Positions 29,655 to 37,792 of a stretch of DNA of 64,000 bases are shown here, one piece after another. Positions within the stretch are counted from its first letter, which is position 1, and each line of letters starts with the position of its first letter. The DNA is from Aestuariibacter salexigens DSM 15300 (lineage in GTDB: Bacteria > Pseudomonadota > Gammaproteobacteria > Enterobacterales > Alteromonadaceae). Location: contig NZ_AUBH01000006.1 of NCBI RefSeq assembly GCF_000429145.1, forward strand, positions 124,001-188,000, given 5' to 3'. The notes below the pieces were generated by a model. That model did no database searches. It had not been told where the DNA came from and saw nothing but the letters and a program-made list of their open reading frames with translations. The position numbers and the translations under genes were made by a program.

Positions 29655-30743
29655 ATGACAACTGAGCTCAAAAATGAACACTGGCAATACCTTCATAATC
29701 CGCCGAACACTAATGCTCTATTCAAACAGCAGGAAGCTGATTTTCGTGTAACAGAGCAGCTCGGCTATAAGCCCTGTGGAAGCGGCGAACATATTTATCT
29801 TTGGACCAGAAAACAGGGGTTAAATACAGCCTATGTTGCCGAACAACTTGCAAAGTATGCAGGCTTGCCGCTGCGGGCCGTTACCTACGCAGGCAGGAAA
29901 GACAAGTATGCACTGACGGAGCAATTTTTCGGTGTCCACCTGCCAGGCAAAAAGGACATTGATTGGCACAATATGTCACTACCGGGTTTCAGCATTCTTG
30001 AAGCAACCCGGCATGATAAGAAACTGCGGACCGGAAACCTCAAGGGCAACCGGTTCGATATTACGCTCAGGCAGGTTCAGCAATCTGATGAACTCAACCA
30101 ACGATTACAATCCATCAGTGAACACGGTGTACCCAATTATTTTGGTGAGCAACGATTTGGTGTGATCCGTCAGTCTGAGTCAGGAATGGGCGAACAGGTA
30201 GCAGCGATAGGCGGAAACCTGGCACTTGCGCAAAAAATGCTGAGCGGAGAAACCATTCGCAATCGTAATAAACGTTCAATGGCCATCTCCGCATTACGCA
30301 GTTGGTTGTTCAATCAATATGTCAGCGCCAGATTATCAGCAGGAAAATGGCAGCAAATCCTGCCGGGCGATGCCATGCAGCTGGTTGGCAGCAACAGTTT
30401 TTTTATCGCCGCTGAAAATGATGACGCCCTCAAAGAAAGACTTATCAGTCAGGACATTCAGATCACTGCGCCTATATGGGGCAGCGGTGACTTACCCACC
30501 ACAGCGCTGGCAAAACAGTATGAGCAAGCCATTGCGGATGAGTATCACGACGTATGTGAATGCCTGGCCGCTCTGGGTTTAAAACAGGAACGTAGAGCTA
30601 TCAGTCTGTATCCACAGGATATGGACTGGCAGTTTGAAAATGATACATTACGCCTACAGTTCTCATTGCCTGCCGGAGCGTTTGCCACATCGGTATTACG
30701 TGAGATCGTCAACGTAACCGGCGCTGATAACGGAGGCGAATGA
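29655..30743 (+). CDS. truD: tRNA pseudouridine(13) synthase TruD
   Basis: Forms pseudouridine at position 13 of tRNA-Glu. The catalytic Asp lies in [13 protein letters not shown], and the family signature [12 protein letters not shown] and the [18 protein letters not shown] block are present. I chose ATG 29655 (362 residues); two in-frame GTG codons just before it (29649, 29652) are alternatives. The gene order ispF-truD-surE-pcm is that of E. coli. The surE start lies 1 base beyond the TGA stop. Confidence 0.97.
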   Translation: MTTELKNEHWQYLHNPPNTNALFKQQEADFRVTEQLGYKPCGSGEHIYLWTRKQGLNTAYVAEQLAKYAGLPLRAVTYAGRKDKYALTEQFFGVHLPGKKDIDWHNMSLPGFSILEATRHDKKLRTGNLKGNRFDITLRQVQQSDELNQRLQSISEHGVPNYFGEQRFGVIRQSESGMGEQVAAIGGNLALAQKMLSGETIRNRNKRSMAISALRSWLFNQYVSARLSAGKWQQILPGDAMQLVGSNSFFIAAENDDALKERLISQDIQITAPIWGSGDLPTTALAKQYEQAIADEYHDVCECLAALGLKQERRAISLYPQDMDWQFENDTLRLQFSLPAGAFATSVLREIVNVTGADNGGE

Positions 30744-30744
30744 C

Positions 30745-31488
30745 ATGAAGATACTCCTGAGTAACGATGATGGCGTGTTTGCTGAAGGACTAAGCGTGTT
30801 GTTTGAAGCATTGAGTAAACAACATGATGTGACGGTGATTGCACCAGACAGAAACAATTCTGGCGCCAGCAATGCCCTGTCTTTACATCAGCCTTTACGC
30901 ATACAGAAAATGAAAAACGGATTTTATTCCGTCAATGGTACTCCGTCAGATTGTGTGCACCTGGGTATAAACCGCTTTCTGGAGGATGATCCGGAACTGG
31001 TTGTTTCTGGCATCAACCATGGTGCAAACCTGGGTGATGATGTCATTTATTCGGGTACTGTCGCGGCCGCGACTGAAGGACGCTACATGGGTTTACCGGC
31101 AATCGCGGTGTCATTAACTGACAAGCGAGGGAAGCACTTTGATACAGCAGCCAGAGTAGTATGCGATATTATAGACCGTATGCGCGCTCATCCGCTGGCC
31201 GCAGACCAGATTCTGAATGTTAATGTGCCTGATGTGCCATTTGCTCAGTTGAATGGTATTCAGGTTACCAGGCAGGGGCGACGACACCGTGCCGAATCTA
31301 TGATCAAGGATTGCGATCCGTTTGGCCGCGATATTTACTGGTACGGTCCGGCCGGTGCGGAGCAGGATGCCGGTCCCGGCACTGATTTTCACGCCATAAA
31401 AGGCGGATATTGTTCAGTGACGCCTTTGTCAGTGGATATGACGGCTTACCAAAGCATGGAAGACATGCAACAATGGCTCGAACGCTAG
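30745..31488 (+). CDS. surE: 5'/3'-nucleotidase SurE
   Basis: Metal-dependent nucleoside monophosphate phosphatase linked to stationary-phase survival. The N-terminal [12 protein letters not shown] holds the metal-binding Asp pair, and [22 protein letters not shown] and [22 protein letters not shown] follow. At 247 residues it is normal length. The TAG stop lies inside the first unit of a 14-bp tandem repeat that separates it from pcm; in many relatives the two genes touch or overlap. Confidence 0.98.
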   Translation: MKILLSNDDGVFAEGLSVLFEALSKQHDVTVIAPDRNNSGASNALSLHQPLRIQKMKNGFYSVNGTPSDCVHLGINRFLEDDPELVVSGINHGANLGDDVIYSGTVAAATEGRYMGLPAIAVSLTDKRGKHFDTAARVVCDIIDRMRAHPLAADQILNVNVPDVPFAQLNGIQVTRQGRRHRAESMIKDCDPFGRDIYWYGPAGAEQDAGPGTDFHAIKGGYCSVTPLSVDMTAYQSMEDMQQWLER

Positions 31489-31526
31489 TCGCGGACGGCT
31501 AGTCGCGGACGGCTAGTCGCGGACGG
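31485..31526. repeat. Three perfect tandem copies of a 14-bp unit between surE and pcm
   Basis: The unit CTAGTCGCGGACGG occurs three times without mismatch (31485-31498, 31499-31512, 31513-31526), followed by a degenerate fourth (CCAGCCGCACG). The surE stop TAG (31486-31488) is inside the first copy. Because 14 is not a multiple of three, each extra copy shifts frame, but the early stop protects surE. It lengthens the gap to pcm to 92 bases. Confidence 0.95.
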
Positions 31527-31580
31527 CCAGCCGCACGCAAACAATAATAACGAAAACAACCATCGCACAAGAGAACATAC

Positions 31581-32219
31581 ATGAGAGGACCATCGCGCAA
31601 AGGAGAAGCACTGGCGCAGTTGCTGTACCAGGAAGGCGTCAAAAACGAACGGGTTTTACGGGCCATTGCCAGTACGCCGAGAGAACATTTTCTGCCTGAC
31701 GCGCTGAAACACAAAGCCTACCATAATACCGCGCTGCCTATTGGTCAGGGACAAACCATTTCTCAGCCCTATATTGTGGCTAAAATGACCGAGCTGTTAC
31801 TGGATAGTCCCAATTCTCCCAAATCCGTGTTAGAAATCGGCACCGGCTCTGGTTACCAGACGGCAATACTGGCTCAGTTATTCGACCATGTATTTAGCGT
31901 CGAGCGGATCAAGGCCTTACAGTTTCAGGCTAAGCGGCGCATGAACCAGCTCGATTTGCACAATGTCTCAATGAAACATGGCGACGGTTGGCAGGGCTGG
32001 CCAAGTAAGGGACCTTATGACGCGATTATTGTGACTGCTGCTGCCAGTGATGTTCCACAAGCGTTGTGTGAACAGCTAAAAGAAGGCGGACGATTGATTA
32101 TTCCAGTCGGCAACACCGATCAGGCTTTACTGTGCATTACTCGCAATGAGGACGGTTTCGACCAGCAGAATATTGAAGCCGTGCGTTTTGTGCCGTTAGT
32201 GGCTGGAGACCTGCAGTGA
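31581..32219 (+). CDS. pcm: Protein-L-isoaspartate O-methyltransferase
   Basis: SAM-dependent repair enzyme that methylates L-isoaspartyl residues in aged proteins. The SAM-binding motif [15 protein letters not shown] is intact, as are the PCMT block [19 protein letters not shown] and the GRLIIPVG motif near the end. At 212 residues it is full length. The ATG lies 92 bases after the surE stop. Its TGA stop overlaps the GTG start of the yqaA-like gene (GTGA), indicating translational coupling. Confidence 0.98.
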   Translation: MRGPSRKGEALAQLLYQEGVKNERVLRAIASTPREHFLPDALKHKAYHNTALPIGQGQTISQPYIVAKMTELLLDSPNSPKSVLEIGTGSGYQTAILAQLFDHVFSVERIKALQFQAKRRMNQLDLHNVSMKHGDGWQGWPSKGPYDAIIVTAAASDVPQALCEQLKEGGRLIIPVGNTDQALLCITRNEDGFDQQNIEAVRFVPLVAGDLQ

Positions 32220-32794
32220 AAATATTCCAGTATTGCTATGACTTGGCATTGAAATGGGCCAGACACCGTCATGCACCGAGCTATCTGGCTGGGTTAAGCT
32301 TTTCAGAATCGATGTTTTTCCCGATCCCTCCCGACGTGATGCTAGCCCCCATGTCATTGGCCCAACCCAACAAAGCCTGGCGTTTTGCACTGATCACTAC
32401 GGTCGCATCCGTATTGGGCGGTATAGCCGGTTACCTGTTAGGTTGGTTTGCGTTTGACACACTGATCCAACCATGGGTCGAGAGTATGGGTTATCAGGCA
32501 AAACTTGAACGTGCGGTCGAGTGGTTTGACATCTATGGGGTCTGGGTCGTGTTTATCGCTGGATTCTCTCCCATTCCTTATAAGATATTTACTATCAGCG
32601 CTGGCTTTTTGCATATGGCTTTTCTGCCTTTTTTAATTGCATCGGCAATAGGTAGAGGAATGCGCTTTTATCTGGTCGCCGGATTGATGAAGTGGGGTGG
32701 CCCGTCAATGGAACAGAAGCTTAGAGACTATGTTGAATACATCGGCTGGCTGGTTGTGGCGCTTGCCATTATCGCCTACTTTGTTTTGCGCTAG
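32216..32794 (+). CDS. YqaA-family inner-membrane protein (VTT/DedA-like)
   Basis: Membrane protein of 192 residues with a VTT/SNARE-associated (DedA-like) domain. Features include the N-terminal [22 protein letters not shown] and the motif [18 protein letters not shown], the G-x-x-x-P...K/R-F-T pattern of the family. DedA relatives take part in lipid carrier recycling, but the YqaA subfamily is uncharacterised. The GTG start overlaps the pcm stop. The arrangement pcm-yqaA-nlpD-rpoS is common in marine gammaproteobacteria. Confidence 0.88.
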   Translation: MKIFQYCYDLALKWARHRHAPSYLAGLSFSESMFFPIPPDVMLAPMSLAQPNKAWRFALITTVASVLGGIAGYLLGWFAFDTLIQPWVESMGYQAKLERAVEWFDIYGVWVVFIAGFSPIPYKIFTISAGFLHMAFLPFLIASAIGRGMRFYLVAGLMKWGGPSMEQKLRDYVEYIGWLVVALAIIAYFVLR

Positions 32795-32810
32795 GTCTCA
32801 GGTGCTCAAC

Positions 32811-33659
32811 GTGGCACGCCAATGGATTGGTGTGGCAATATTAGTGCTGATTACCGTTACACTTGGCGGCTGCACCAGTCGCAGCTCGCCGGCACCGGTG
32901 GTCGAAGTCTATCAGGGCAAGACATATCTGGATTATGAAGCCGATACGTTTGATGGCGACTCATATACGGTGCAAAAAGGGGATACCCTATTCGCGATCG
33001 CATATTTCAGCGGCAATGACTACCGCGATATTGCTCGTCTGAATAACATTGCTCCGCCTTATCAGATATTTCCAGGTCAAAGCCTTAAGCTGCTCTCGCC
33101 AACCTCAAACAGTACTTCATCAAGTAGCAATAAAATCACTTCGACTAAAGTTACAGACACTGGTCGGACCACGAAATCAAAAGCGAAAAAGCAAGTTGAC
33201 CCACCAACAAGGCAGGCGTATGGTGAAAGTGAAAATCTTGTTAACAACCAGAAATTTAGTACGGGATTTAAAGATTTTCCAGTTCGCGTAAGTGCATGGC
33301 AGTGGCCAGCTAGCGGGAAAATTGTTTCGCAGTTTTCACGATCTGAGCAGGGGAATAAAGGCCTCGACATTGCAAATCAGCTTGGCACACCGATTTTGGC
33401 AGCCGCTGATGGCAAAGTGGTTTATACGGGAGATGCACTGCGCGGCTATGGCAATCTGATCATTATCAAGCACACTGAGTCGTACTTGAGTGCCTATGCC
33501 CATAACGACAGGGTCATGGTTAAAGAGCAACAGTGGGTGCATGCAGGACAGCAGATTGCGGCAATGGGAAACAGTGGCACTGACCAAATTAAGTTGCACT
33601 TTGAAGTGCGCTATAAAGGAAAGGCAGTAGATCCGCTTCGTTATTTGCCAAAACGATAA
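32811..33659 (+). CDS. nlpD: Murein hydrolase activator lipoprotein NlpD
   Basis: Outer-membrane lipoprotein that activates the septal amidase AmiC. It has a lipobox LGGC with Cys at residue 21, a LysM domain (YTVQKGDTLFAIAYFSGNDYRDIARLNN) and a C-terminal LytM domain (about 165-280) ending HFEVRYKGKAVDPLRYLP. The LytM zinc site is degenerate (GLDIAN lacks the first ligand His), as expected for an activator rather than a hydrolase. At 282 residues it is shorter than the 379-residue E. coli protein because the linker is short. I chose GTG 32811, with CAGG 8 bases upstream; GTG 32802 is an alternative. The main rpoS promoter often lies inside nlpD. Confidence 0.95.
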   Translation: MARQWIGVAILVLITVTLGGCTSRSSPAPVVEVYQGKTYLDYEADTFDGDSYTVQKGDTLFAIAYFSGNDYRDIARLNNIAPPYQIFPGQSLKLLSPTSNSTSSSSNKITSTKVTDTGRTTKSKAKKQVDPPTRQAYGESENLVNNQKFSTGFKDFPVRVSAWQWPASGKIVSQFSRSEQGNKGLDIANQLGTPILAAADGKVVYTGDALRGYGNLIIIKHTESYLSAYAHNDRVMVKEQQWVHAGQQIAAMGNSGTDQIKLHFEVRYKGKAVDPLRYLPKR

Positions 33660-33731
33660 CAACAATAAATTACAAAAAGAACAAGAAAGGGGGAGTTGTA
33701 ACCAAAAAGTATTATCTCAAGGAGATGTGTT

Positions 33732-34697
33732 ATGGGTACATCAAAAACCGCTGTTCTAGAAGCCAGTGAAGATGTTATCGAAAAAGAGCTCGAAGAAATC
33801 GAAAGCGAGAACGAACAGTTTGAAGAGCTCGTTGCCAACCAGGAAGATCTGCACAAGAATCTCGACGCTACCCAGCTTTACCTAGGAGAGATAGGTTATT
33901 CCCCGCTCCTCACTGCAGAAGAAGAAGTTTACTTTGCACGACGTGCACTAAAAGGTGATGAAGCCTCTCGTAAGCGCATGATCGTCAGCAATCTGCGTTT
34001 GGTGGTTAAAATTGCACGACGTTACAACAATCGTGGTCTTGCACTATTGGATTTAATTGAAGAGGGCAACCTGGGATTGATTCGAGCGGTAGAAAAATTC
34101 GACCCTGAGAGAGGGTTTCGTTTTTCAACCTATGCAACATGGTGGATCAGACAAACCATTGAACGTGCCATCATGAATCAGACCCGCACCATTCGTCTGC
34201 CAATTCACGTAGTTAAAGAGCTCAATGTCTATCTGCGCACTGCCAGAGAGCTGTCACAGAGACTTGACCATGAACCCACGGCTGAAGAAATCGCCGCAGA
34301 GTTAGATCGTCCTGTTGAGGATGTGACTAAGATGTTGCGTTTGAATGAACGTATCAGCTCAGTCGACACACCAATCGGTAGTGACAACGACAAAGCCCTG
34401 CTGGATATCATTGCCGACGAGAAAGGCTGTGGCCCTGAGCAAGACTTGCAAGACAATGACATCAAATCCAGCATTGTGCGCTGGTTACAGGAGCTTAACC
34501 CTAAGCAGCGAGAAGTGCTTGCCAGACGTTTCGGTCTTATGGGTTATGAACCTTCAACGCTGGAAGATGTTGGCGCTGAAATAGGTCTGACCCGCGAACG
34601 GGTCCGCCAAATACAGGTAGAAGCTCTGCGTCGCCTTCGGGATATGCTGGGCCATCAGGGATTAAACCTGGAAGCATTGTTTAATAAATTCGCCTGA
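33732..34697 (+). CDS. rpoS: RNA polymerase sigma factor RpoS (sigma-38)
   Basis: Stationary-phase and general stress sigma factor, 321 residues. Region 1.2 ([20 protein letters not shown]), region 2 ([44 protein letters not shown], the -10 binding part), region 3 and region 4 ([28 protein letters not shown], the -35 binding helix-turn-helix) are all intact. The ribosome binding site AAGGAG lies 7 bases before the ATG. It sits downstream of nlpD as in E. coli, but mutS does not follow. A strong terminator lies 20 bases after the stop. Confidence 0.99.
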   Translation: MGTSKTAVLEASEDVIEKELEEIESENEQFEELVANQEDLHKNLDATQLYLGEIGYSPLLTAEEEVYFARRALKGDEASRKRMIVSNLRLVVKIARRYNNRGLALLDLIEEGNLGLIRAVEKFDPERGFRFSTYATWWIRQTIERAIMNQTRTIRLPIHVVKELNVYLRTARELSQRLDHEPTAEEIAAELDRPVEDVTKMLRLNERISSVDTPIGSDNDKALLDIIADEKGCGPEQDLQDNDIKSSIVRWLQELNPKQREVLARRFGLMGYEPSTLEDVGAEIGLTRERVRQIQVEALRRLRDMLGHQGLNLEALFNKFA

Positions 34698-34717
34698 CAA
34701 TAAGGCAATATCAGTAT

Positions 34718-34753
34718 AAGCCCGCGCTTGGGACATTACGTGCGGGCTTTTTT
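34718..34753 (+). terminator. Rho-independent terminator of rpoS
   Basis: The 8-bp stem AAGCCCGC (34718-34725) pairs with GCGGGCTT (34742-34749) and is followed by a run of T. It begins 20 bases after the rpoS stop. The 3' arm and T-run lie inside the last codons of the convergent serine hydrolase gene. Confidence 0.88.
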
Positions 34754-35791
34754 ACGAATGATATCCACAATCCGGTTGTACATCAGTTCCGTCAGGTTCC
34801 ATGTCATACCGCCACCTGTATTGACTAACTGCACAACAACGGTATCAATATCTTCGTGATACCACGCCTGACTTGAATAGCCGGGCAGCGAACCTGTATG
34901 GCCAAGAGAATAAATATGGTTATATACCTCCTGCTCTTTTTGGCTTAACAGCGAGCCATCGTTCAGGGCTCTGATAAACACGCCAACATCTCGTGCCGTG
35001 GCAATCATTGACCCGCCAGCGTGCACGTGACTGTTCATTTTCAGATCCGCCTCATAACCAACAAAATAACCACTGGTCAGTTCGTCAGCATTCACCTCAT
35101 CCAGTAAGCTATAGGTATCTTGCAAGCCGAGTTTTTCAACGATTTGCTCGCGAATGTAGCGGTGATGACTATAGCCAAGTGTGTTATCTAGAATCCGGCC
35201 AAGAAAATAGTAATTGGTGTTGGAGTAACCATATGCCGTTCCCGGCAAAAAATTTGCGGGTTGGTCAAGAATGAGCTCCATCACTTCATCGGTATGTTTA
35301 TACAGGTCACTCCAAGGATAGTCCGGATGATCGGTGTAATTCGTTAAGCCACTGGTGTGGCCAATCATCATCCTCAGGGTGATCGATGCTGAGCCCTGAA
35401 TGCGTTCAGCGTATTCGGGAAAAAATTCAGCGAGTGTGGTATCGAGCGACAATTTTTCTTCAACAATCAGCTTTGCAGCCGCCACCGCGATATACAGTTT
35501 ACTGATACTGCCAATCTTAAATAGCGCATCGGGATCAGCGGGAATACGGTTTTCTCTGTTTTTCCAGCCCGCTGCATAGAGCTGCGGTTCAACACCTGCC
35601 TGGTCAACATAGACGATGATACCGTCCAGATCATAGTTGTGTACTTTACTGACCTGTTGTTGAACGGTATCAGGCAAGGGCGCCAGCCACGCCAGTACAA
35701 AAGTCCAGGGCACAAACGCCAGCGATCCGATACCAACCGCCAGCAATGACAACCGCAGAGCTAACAGTATTTTTCTCCTCATAACGGTCAT
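34736..35791 (-). CDS. Membrane-anchored serine hydrolase, class C beta-lactamase/PBP family
   Basis: Protein of 351 residues with one N-terminal membrane helix (about 7-35) and a periplasmic beta-lactamase-related domain. All three catalytic motifs are visible: SxxK at S95-K98 (GSISKLY), YSN at 189-191 and HTG at 298-300. The HTG third motif and the overall pattern fit the AmpH/EstB-like D-alanyl peptidase or esterase branch better than true beta-lactamases. Its C-terminal codons (KKART) are read through the rpoS terminator. It opens the accessory-looking segment between rpoS and folA. Confidence 0.87.
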   Translation of the reverse strand: MTVMRRKILLALRLSLLAVGIGSLAFVPWTFVLAWLAPLPDTVQQQVSKVHNYDLDGIIVYVDQAGVEPQLYAAGWKNRENRIPADPDALFKIGSISKLYIAVAAAKLIVEEKLSLDTTLAEFFPEYAERIQGSASITLRMMIGHTSGLTNYTDHPDYPWSDLYKHTDEVMELILDQPANFLPGTAYGYSNTNYYFLGRILDNTLGYSHHRYIREQIVEKLGLQDTYSLLDEVNADELTSGYFVGYEADLKMNSHVHAGGSMIATARDVGVFIRALNDGSLLSQKEQEVYNHIYSLGHTGSLPGYSSQAWYHEDIDTVVVQLVNTGGGMTWNLTELMYNRIVDIIRKKART

Positions 35792-35955
35792 CCTTATCGC
35801 TGATTCAATATTCTAGAGTTTATCGGAATGTATCTTTTGTGCAGTTTGACGTTCAGTATGTCACGAAAGTACGCTTGCCCGAACTCGGTATTCGTATCGA
35901 AATGTGTAGATGGTGATAACATGAGTCGCTAGGGCGGCTGAGAGTATCCTTACCA

Positions 35956-36402
35956 ATGGACGTAGAATTCCAATCCGCGACAGCGAATGACAAAGCCTAT
36001 TTCTGGAGTCTGTATGTAAAGGCCATGCGACCCTATATAGATAAAATTTGGGGCTGGGATACAACATGGCAAGAACAAGATTTTGAGAAACGCTGGCTAG
36101 ATAGTACCAATCTGATAATACACACTGAGGGTCGGCCAGCTGGTTTCATTCAAACCCAAGACCACATCGAATTTACGTACGTCATAATGTTTATTCTTGA
36201 TACGACGTTCAGAAACAAAGGGCTTGGTGCTTCCGCTCTGAAGCTGCTCAGCGAAAAATCAGTGACAAAGCCAATCCAATTGAGAGTATTTAAGATAAAC
36301 AGAAGCGCCTTCAACTTTTACATTAATCACGGCTTCGAAGTGCTTGACTTAGAAGAGTCATTTTATGTGTTACAGAAAAAAGTAACGTCGTGGACTACAT
36401 AA
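35956..36402 (+). CDS. GNAT-family N-acetyltransferase
   Basis: Cytoplasmic acetyltransferase of 148 residues. The acetyl-CoA loop R/Q-x-x-G-x-G/A is present as RNKGLG after a hydrophobic strand (FILDTTFRNKGLG), and the C-terminal block LRVFKINRSAFNFYINHGFEV is the usual GNAT motif B. The acceptor cannot be predicted. The gene is visibly more A+T rich than the flanking core genes. It is followed by two consecutive hairpins, the second with a T-run. It is the kind of gene often carried on mobile cassettes. Confidence 0.87.
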   Translation: MDVEFQSATANDKAYFWSLYVKAMRPYIDKIWGWDTTWQEQDFEKRWLDSTNLIIHTEGRPAGFIQTQDHIEFTYVIMFILDTTFRNKGLGASALKLLSEKSVTKPIQLRVFKINRSAFNFYINHGFEVLDLEESFYVLQKKVTSWTT

Positions 36403-36420
36403 CATGGTTATGCGCCATGT
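36402..36420. repeat. Hairpin directly after the GNAT stop codon
   Basis: ACATGG (36402-36407) pairs with CCATGT (36415-36420) around a 7-base loop. It overlaps the last base of the GNAT stop codon and is immediately followed by the terminator hairpin at 36422. It may be part of the terminator or a remnant of a recombination site. Confidence 0.5.
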
Positions 36421-36421
36421 C

Positions 36422-36456
36422 CAGTCCATCTCTGCCGCGGCGGCGGACTGTTTTTT
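36422..36456 (+). terminator. Rho-independent terminator after the GNAT gene
   Basis: CAGTCC (36422-36427) pairs with GGACTG (36445-36450), with a GC-rich loop region (CCGCGGCGG) able to fold further. The stem is followed directly by six T. It lies 20 bases after the GNAT stop. Confidence 0.7.
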
Positions 36457-36666
36457 AACACAAACTGAGAGTCCCGCATGTGGAGGCAGCCGTCTCAATT
36501 GTATGGCTATAAGTCTGTCATCCTGATGAATATCAGGATCTCCTTGGTACGTGATACAGACAGTCGGTTTTTGGTAGTGCTCAGTGGCAAGAAAGGGGCT
36601 AACAGCTGCCTCTCAATAGTTTCTCCAACTTTTTAATAATCCTCCAAGTTTAAAATTTGCTTACTA
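36457..36666. other. Non-coding stretch between the GNAT gene and the toxin-antitoxin pair
   Basis: No credible gene on either strand. It contains an 8-bp stem, ATCCTGAT (36520-36527) with ATCAGGAT (36532-36539), loop GAAT. An outer pair, GTCTGT (36513-36518) with ACAGAC (36556-36561), could enclose it. The right end is A+T rich and probably holds the HigBA promoter. Confidence 0.5.
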
Positions 36667-36681
36667 TACGCAGAGTGCGTA
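36667..36681. promoter_or_regulatory. Probable HigA operator upstream of higB
   Basis: The inverted repeat TACGC-AGAGT-GCGTA lies 12 bases before the toxin ATG and overlaps a -10-like sequence (TACTATAC at 36662-36669). Type II toxin-antitoxin operons are typically autorepressed by antitoxin binding at such a site. Confidence 0.55.
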
Positions 36682-36693
36682 CACTTCGCTCTT

Positions 36694-37026
36694 ATGAAAG
36701 CGATATTCGTTGAGTCCAGCATTTTTGCGAGCCACCGCGGTGACTATCTAACCGATGATGAGTTTCGAGAATTTCAGCAGGAATTGCTAGAAAATCCCTT
36801 GAAAGGAGATGTCGTCAAAGGGACTGGTGGACTCAGAAAAGTGCGAATTGGGATAAAAGGTAAAGGCAAACAGGGCGGCGCAAGAGTGATTTACTATCAC
36901 TTTAGTATTGCCCATAGGTTTTATCTACTAACCATTTACGCGAAGAATGAGATGGAAGACCTGACGACAGAACAAAAGAAGCAGTTGAAAGACTTTATGG
37001 AGGTTTGGAAAAATGAGCAAACGTAA
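36694..37026 (+). CDS. higB-2: HigB-2-type toxin, RelE/ParE superfamily mRNA interferase
   Basis: Toxin of 110 residues closely resembling Vibrio cholerae HigB-2, a ribosome-dependent mRNA endonuclease. It has the N-terminal FVESSIF, then DYLTDDEFREFQQELLENP, GTGGLRKVRIGIKGKGKQGGARVIYYHF and FYLLTIYAKNEMEDLTTEQKKQLK, all hallmarks of the subfamily. As in HigBA loci, and unlike most toxin-antitoxin pairs, the toxin gene comes first. It overlaps the antitoxin by 14 bases. Base composition is A+T richer than the core genes, suggesting acquisition. Confidence 0.93.
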   Translation: MKAIFVESSIFASHRGDYLTDDEFREFQQELLENPLKGDVVKGTGGLRKVRIGIKGKGKQGGARVIYYHFSIAHRFYLLTIYAKNEMEDLTTEQKKQLKDFMEVWKNEQT

Positions 37027-37327
37027 CTTGTTTTCAGAACTTACAACAGCCCTTAATGAAACAAAAGCTCATAGCGAGGGTAAATTAACCCTTAAGACTC
37101 ACGAAGTCAGAACAGTTAGTGAGCTAGATATTTCGCCGGATGAGATTTTATCTATACGAGAAAAATTTAATATGTCGCGAGGTGTTTTCGCCAAATATTT
37201 GCATACATCTGTACGCACTTTAGAGAATTGGGAGCAAGGCCGCAGTGCGCCCAATGGCCAAGCGATTACATTACTTAAACTGGTGCAATCTCACCCAGAA
37301 ACATTAACTCACATTGCGGAGCTGTAA
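37013..37327 (+). CDS. higA-2: HigA-2-type antitoxin, XRE/Cro helix-turn-helix
   Basis: Antitoxin of 104 residues. The disordered N-terminal segment (RNLFSELTTALNETKAHSEGKLTLKTHEV) binds the toxin in the V. cholerae homologue. The C-terminal helix-turn-helix (about 45-100, FNMSRGVFAKYLHTSVRTLENWEQGRSAPNG) should bind the operator upstream of higB. The start lies inside higB, so toxin and antitoxin translation are coupled. There is no obvious terminator right after its stop. Confidence 0.93.
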   Translation: MSKRNLFSELTTALNETKAHSEGKLTLKTHEVRTVSELDISPDEILSIREKFNMSRGVFAKYLHTSVRTLENWEQGRSAPNGQAITLLKLVQSHPETLTHIAEL

Positions 37328-37365
37328 GATAGAAGTTTGTGGCGCTCGAAGACCCATGTGAATAC

Positions 37366-37482
37366 TCAAAATTTGAATATTTGGAGTAAAATTATAGCGA
37401 CAAGAGCTCCAGTAATCGCCTGTAATCTCGAATTGATTTTCCTAAGCAATTCGACTTGCTCATTCTTGTTTTCATCACCCAT
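37366..37482 (-). CDS. 38-residue single-span membrane micro-protein candidate
   Basis: A short ORF below usual gene-calling limits. ATG at 37482 (minus strand) to TGA at 37366-37368. The product has a charged polar N-terminus (MGDENKNEQVELLRKINSRL) with heptad-like leucines, then a hydrophobic helix (AITGALVAIILLQIFKF) reaching the C-terminus. This N-in, short-anchor design is typical of real bacterial small membrane proteins and unlikely by chance. AAGGGG lies 12 bases upstream, a slightly long spacing. It is antisense to nothing credible and lies just after higA on the other strand. Function is unknown; co-occurrence with the toxin-antitoxin pair may be accidental. Confidence 0.55.
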   Translation of the reverse strand: MGDENKNEQVELLRKINSRLQAITGALVAIILLQIFKF

Positions 37483-37792
37483 GGTGCTGTGTTGCCCCTT
37501 AGTCCTGAAGCTAGAGCCCTGAAGTCTTATATAGAGTTGAATAGCGTATCAAACATTCAATTTAATGTCTTCGATACAATAAAAGGGAACCTTCATTAAG
37601 CCCTAATTAAGGTCGTATCGAACGTCTGTTGCTTGTCTTAAACAGACCACCGCCTTCGCGGTGGTGACAGGCGGGGAGTTATCTTTAGGTGACTAACTCT
37701 ATCAACTGGAGACGGGTTTAACATAAGCGTTAATACAACGCTGGCAGCATCCTACTATACTCAGTAACTCAACCTCATTCTAAGGCTTGTCA
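37483..37792. other. Non-coding stretch after the HigBA pair, rich in inverted repeats
   Basis: No credible gene of ordinary size. The left half is the leader of the 38-codon ORF. The right half (37570-37699) holds four inverted repeats, listed separately. The last 90 bases form the leader of the membrane protein at 37793, ending in the ribosome binding site TAAGG at 37781-37785. Confidence 0.6.
37570..37699. repeat. Cascade of four inverted repeats, candidate structured RNA or mobile-element end
   Basis: TTCGATAC (37570-37577) pairs with GTATCGAA (37615-37622). GTCTGTT (37624-37630) pairs with AACAGAC (37641-37647). ACCACCGC (37646-37653) pairs perfectly with GCGGTGGT (37658-37665) around a CTTC loop. 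GAGTTA (37676-37681) pairs with TAACTC (37694-37699). The second and third helices share two bases, so they compete. No T-run follows the strongest hairpin, so it is not a simple terminator. The nature is unknown: a non-coding RNA, or the subterminal palindromes of a lost mobile element. Confidence 0.5.

Noticed and set aside
34736..35791. Serine hydrolase as an acquired class C beta-lactamase resistance gene
   Set aside because: It carries HTG rather than KTG as third motif and a long membrane anchor, fitting the peptidase/esterase-like relatives better.
36402..36456. Integron attC site after the GNAT gene
   Set aside because: Hairpins and gene content are suggestive, but I could not find paired RYYYAAC and GTTRRRY core sites with correct spacing. 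A terminator explains the sequence better.
37337..37522. 61-codon plus-strand ORF after higA
   Set aside because: Its translation has no domain-like pattern and no ribosome binding site. The minus-strand 38-codon ORF in the same place has a coherent membrane-protein design and is preferred.
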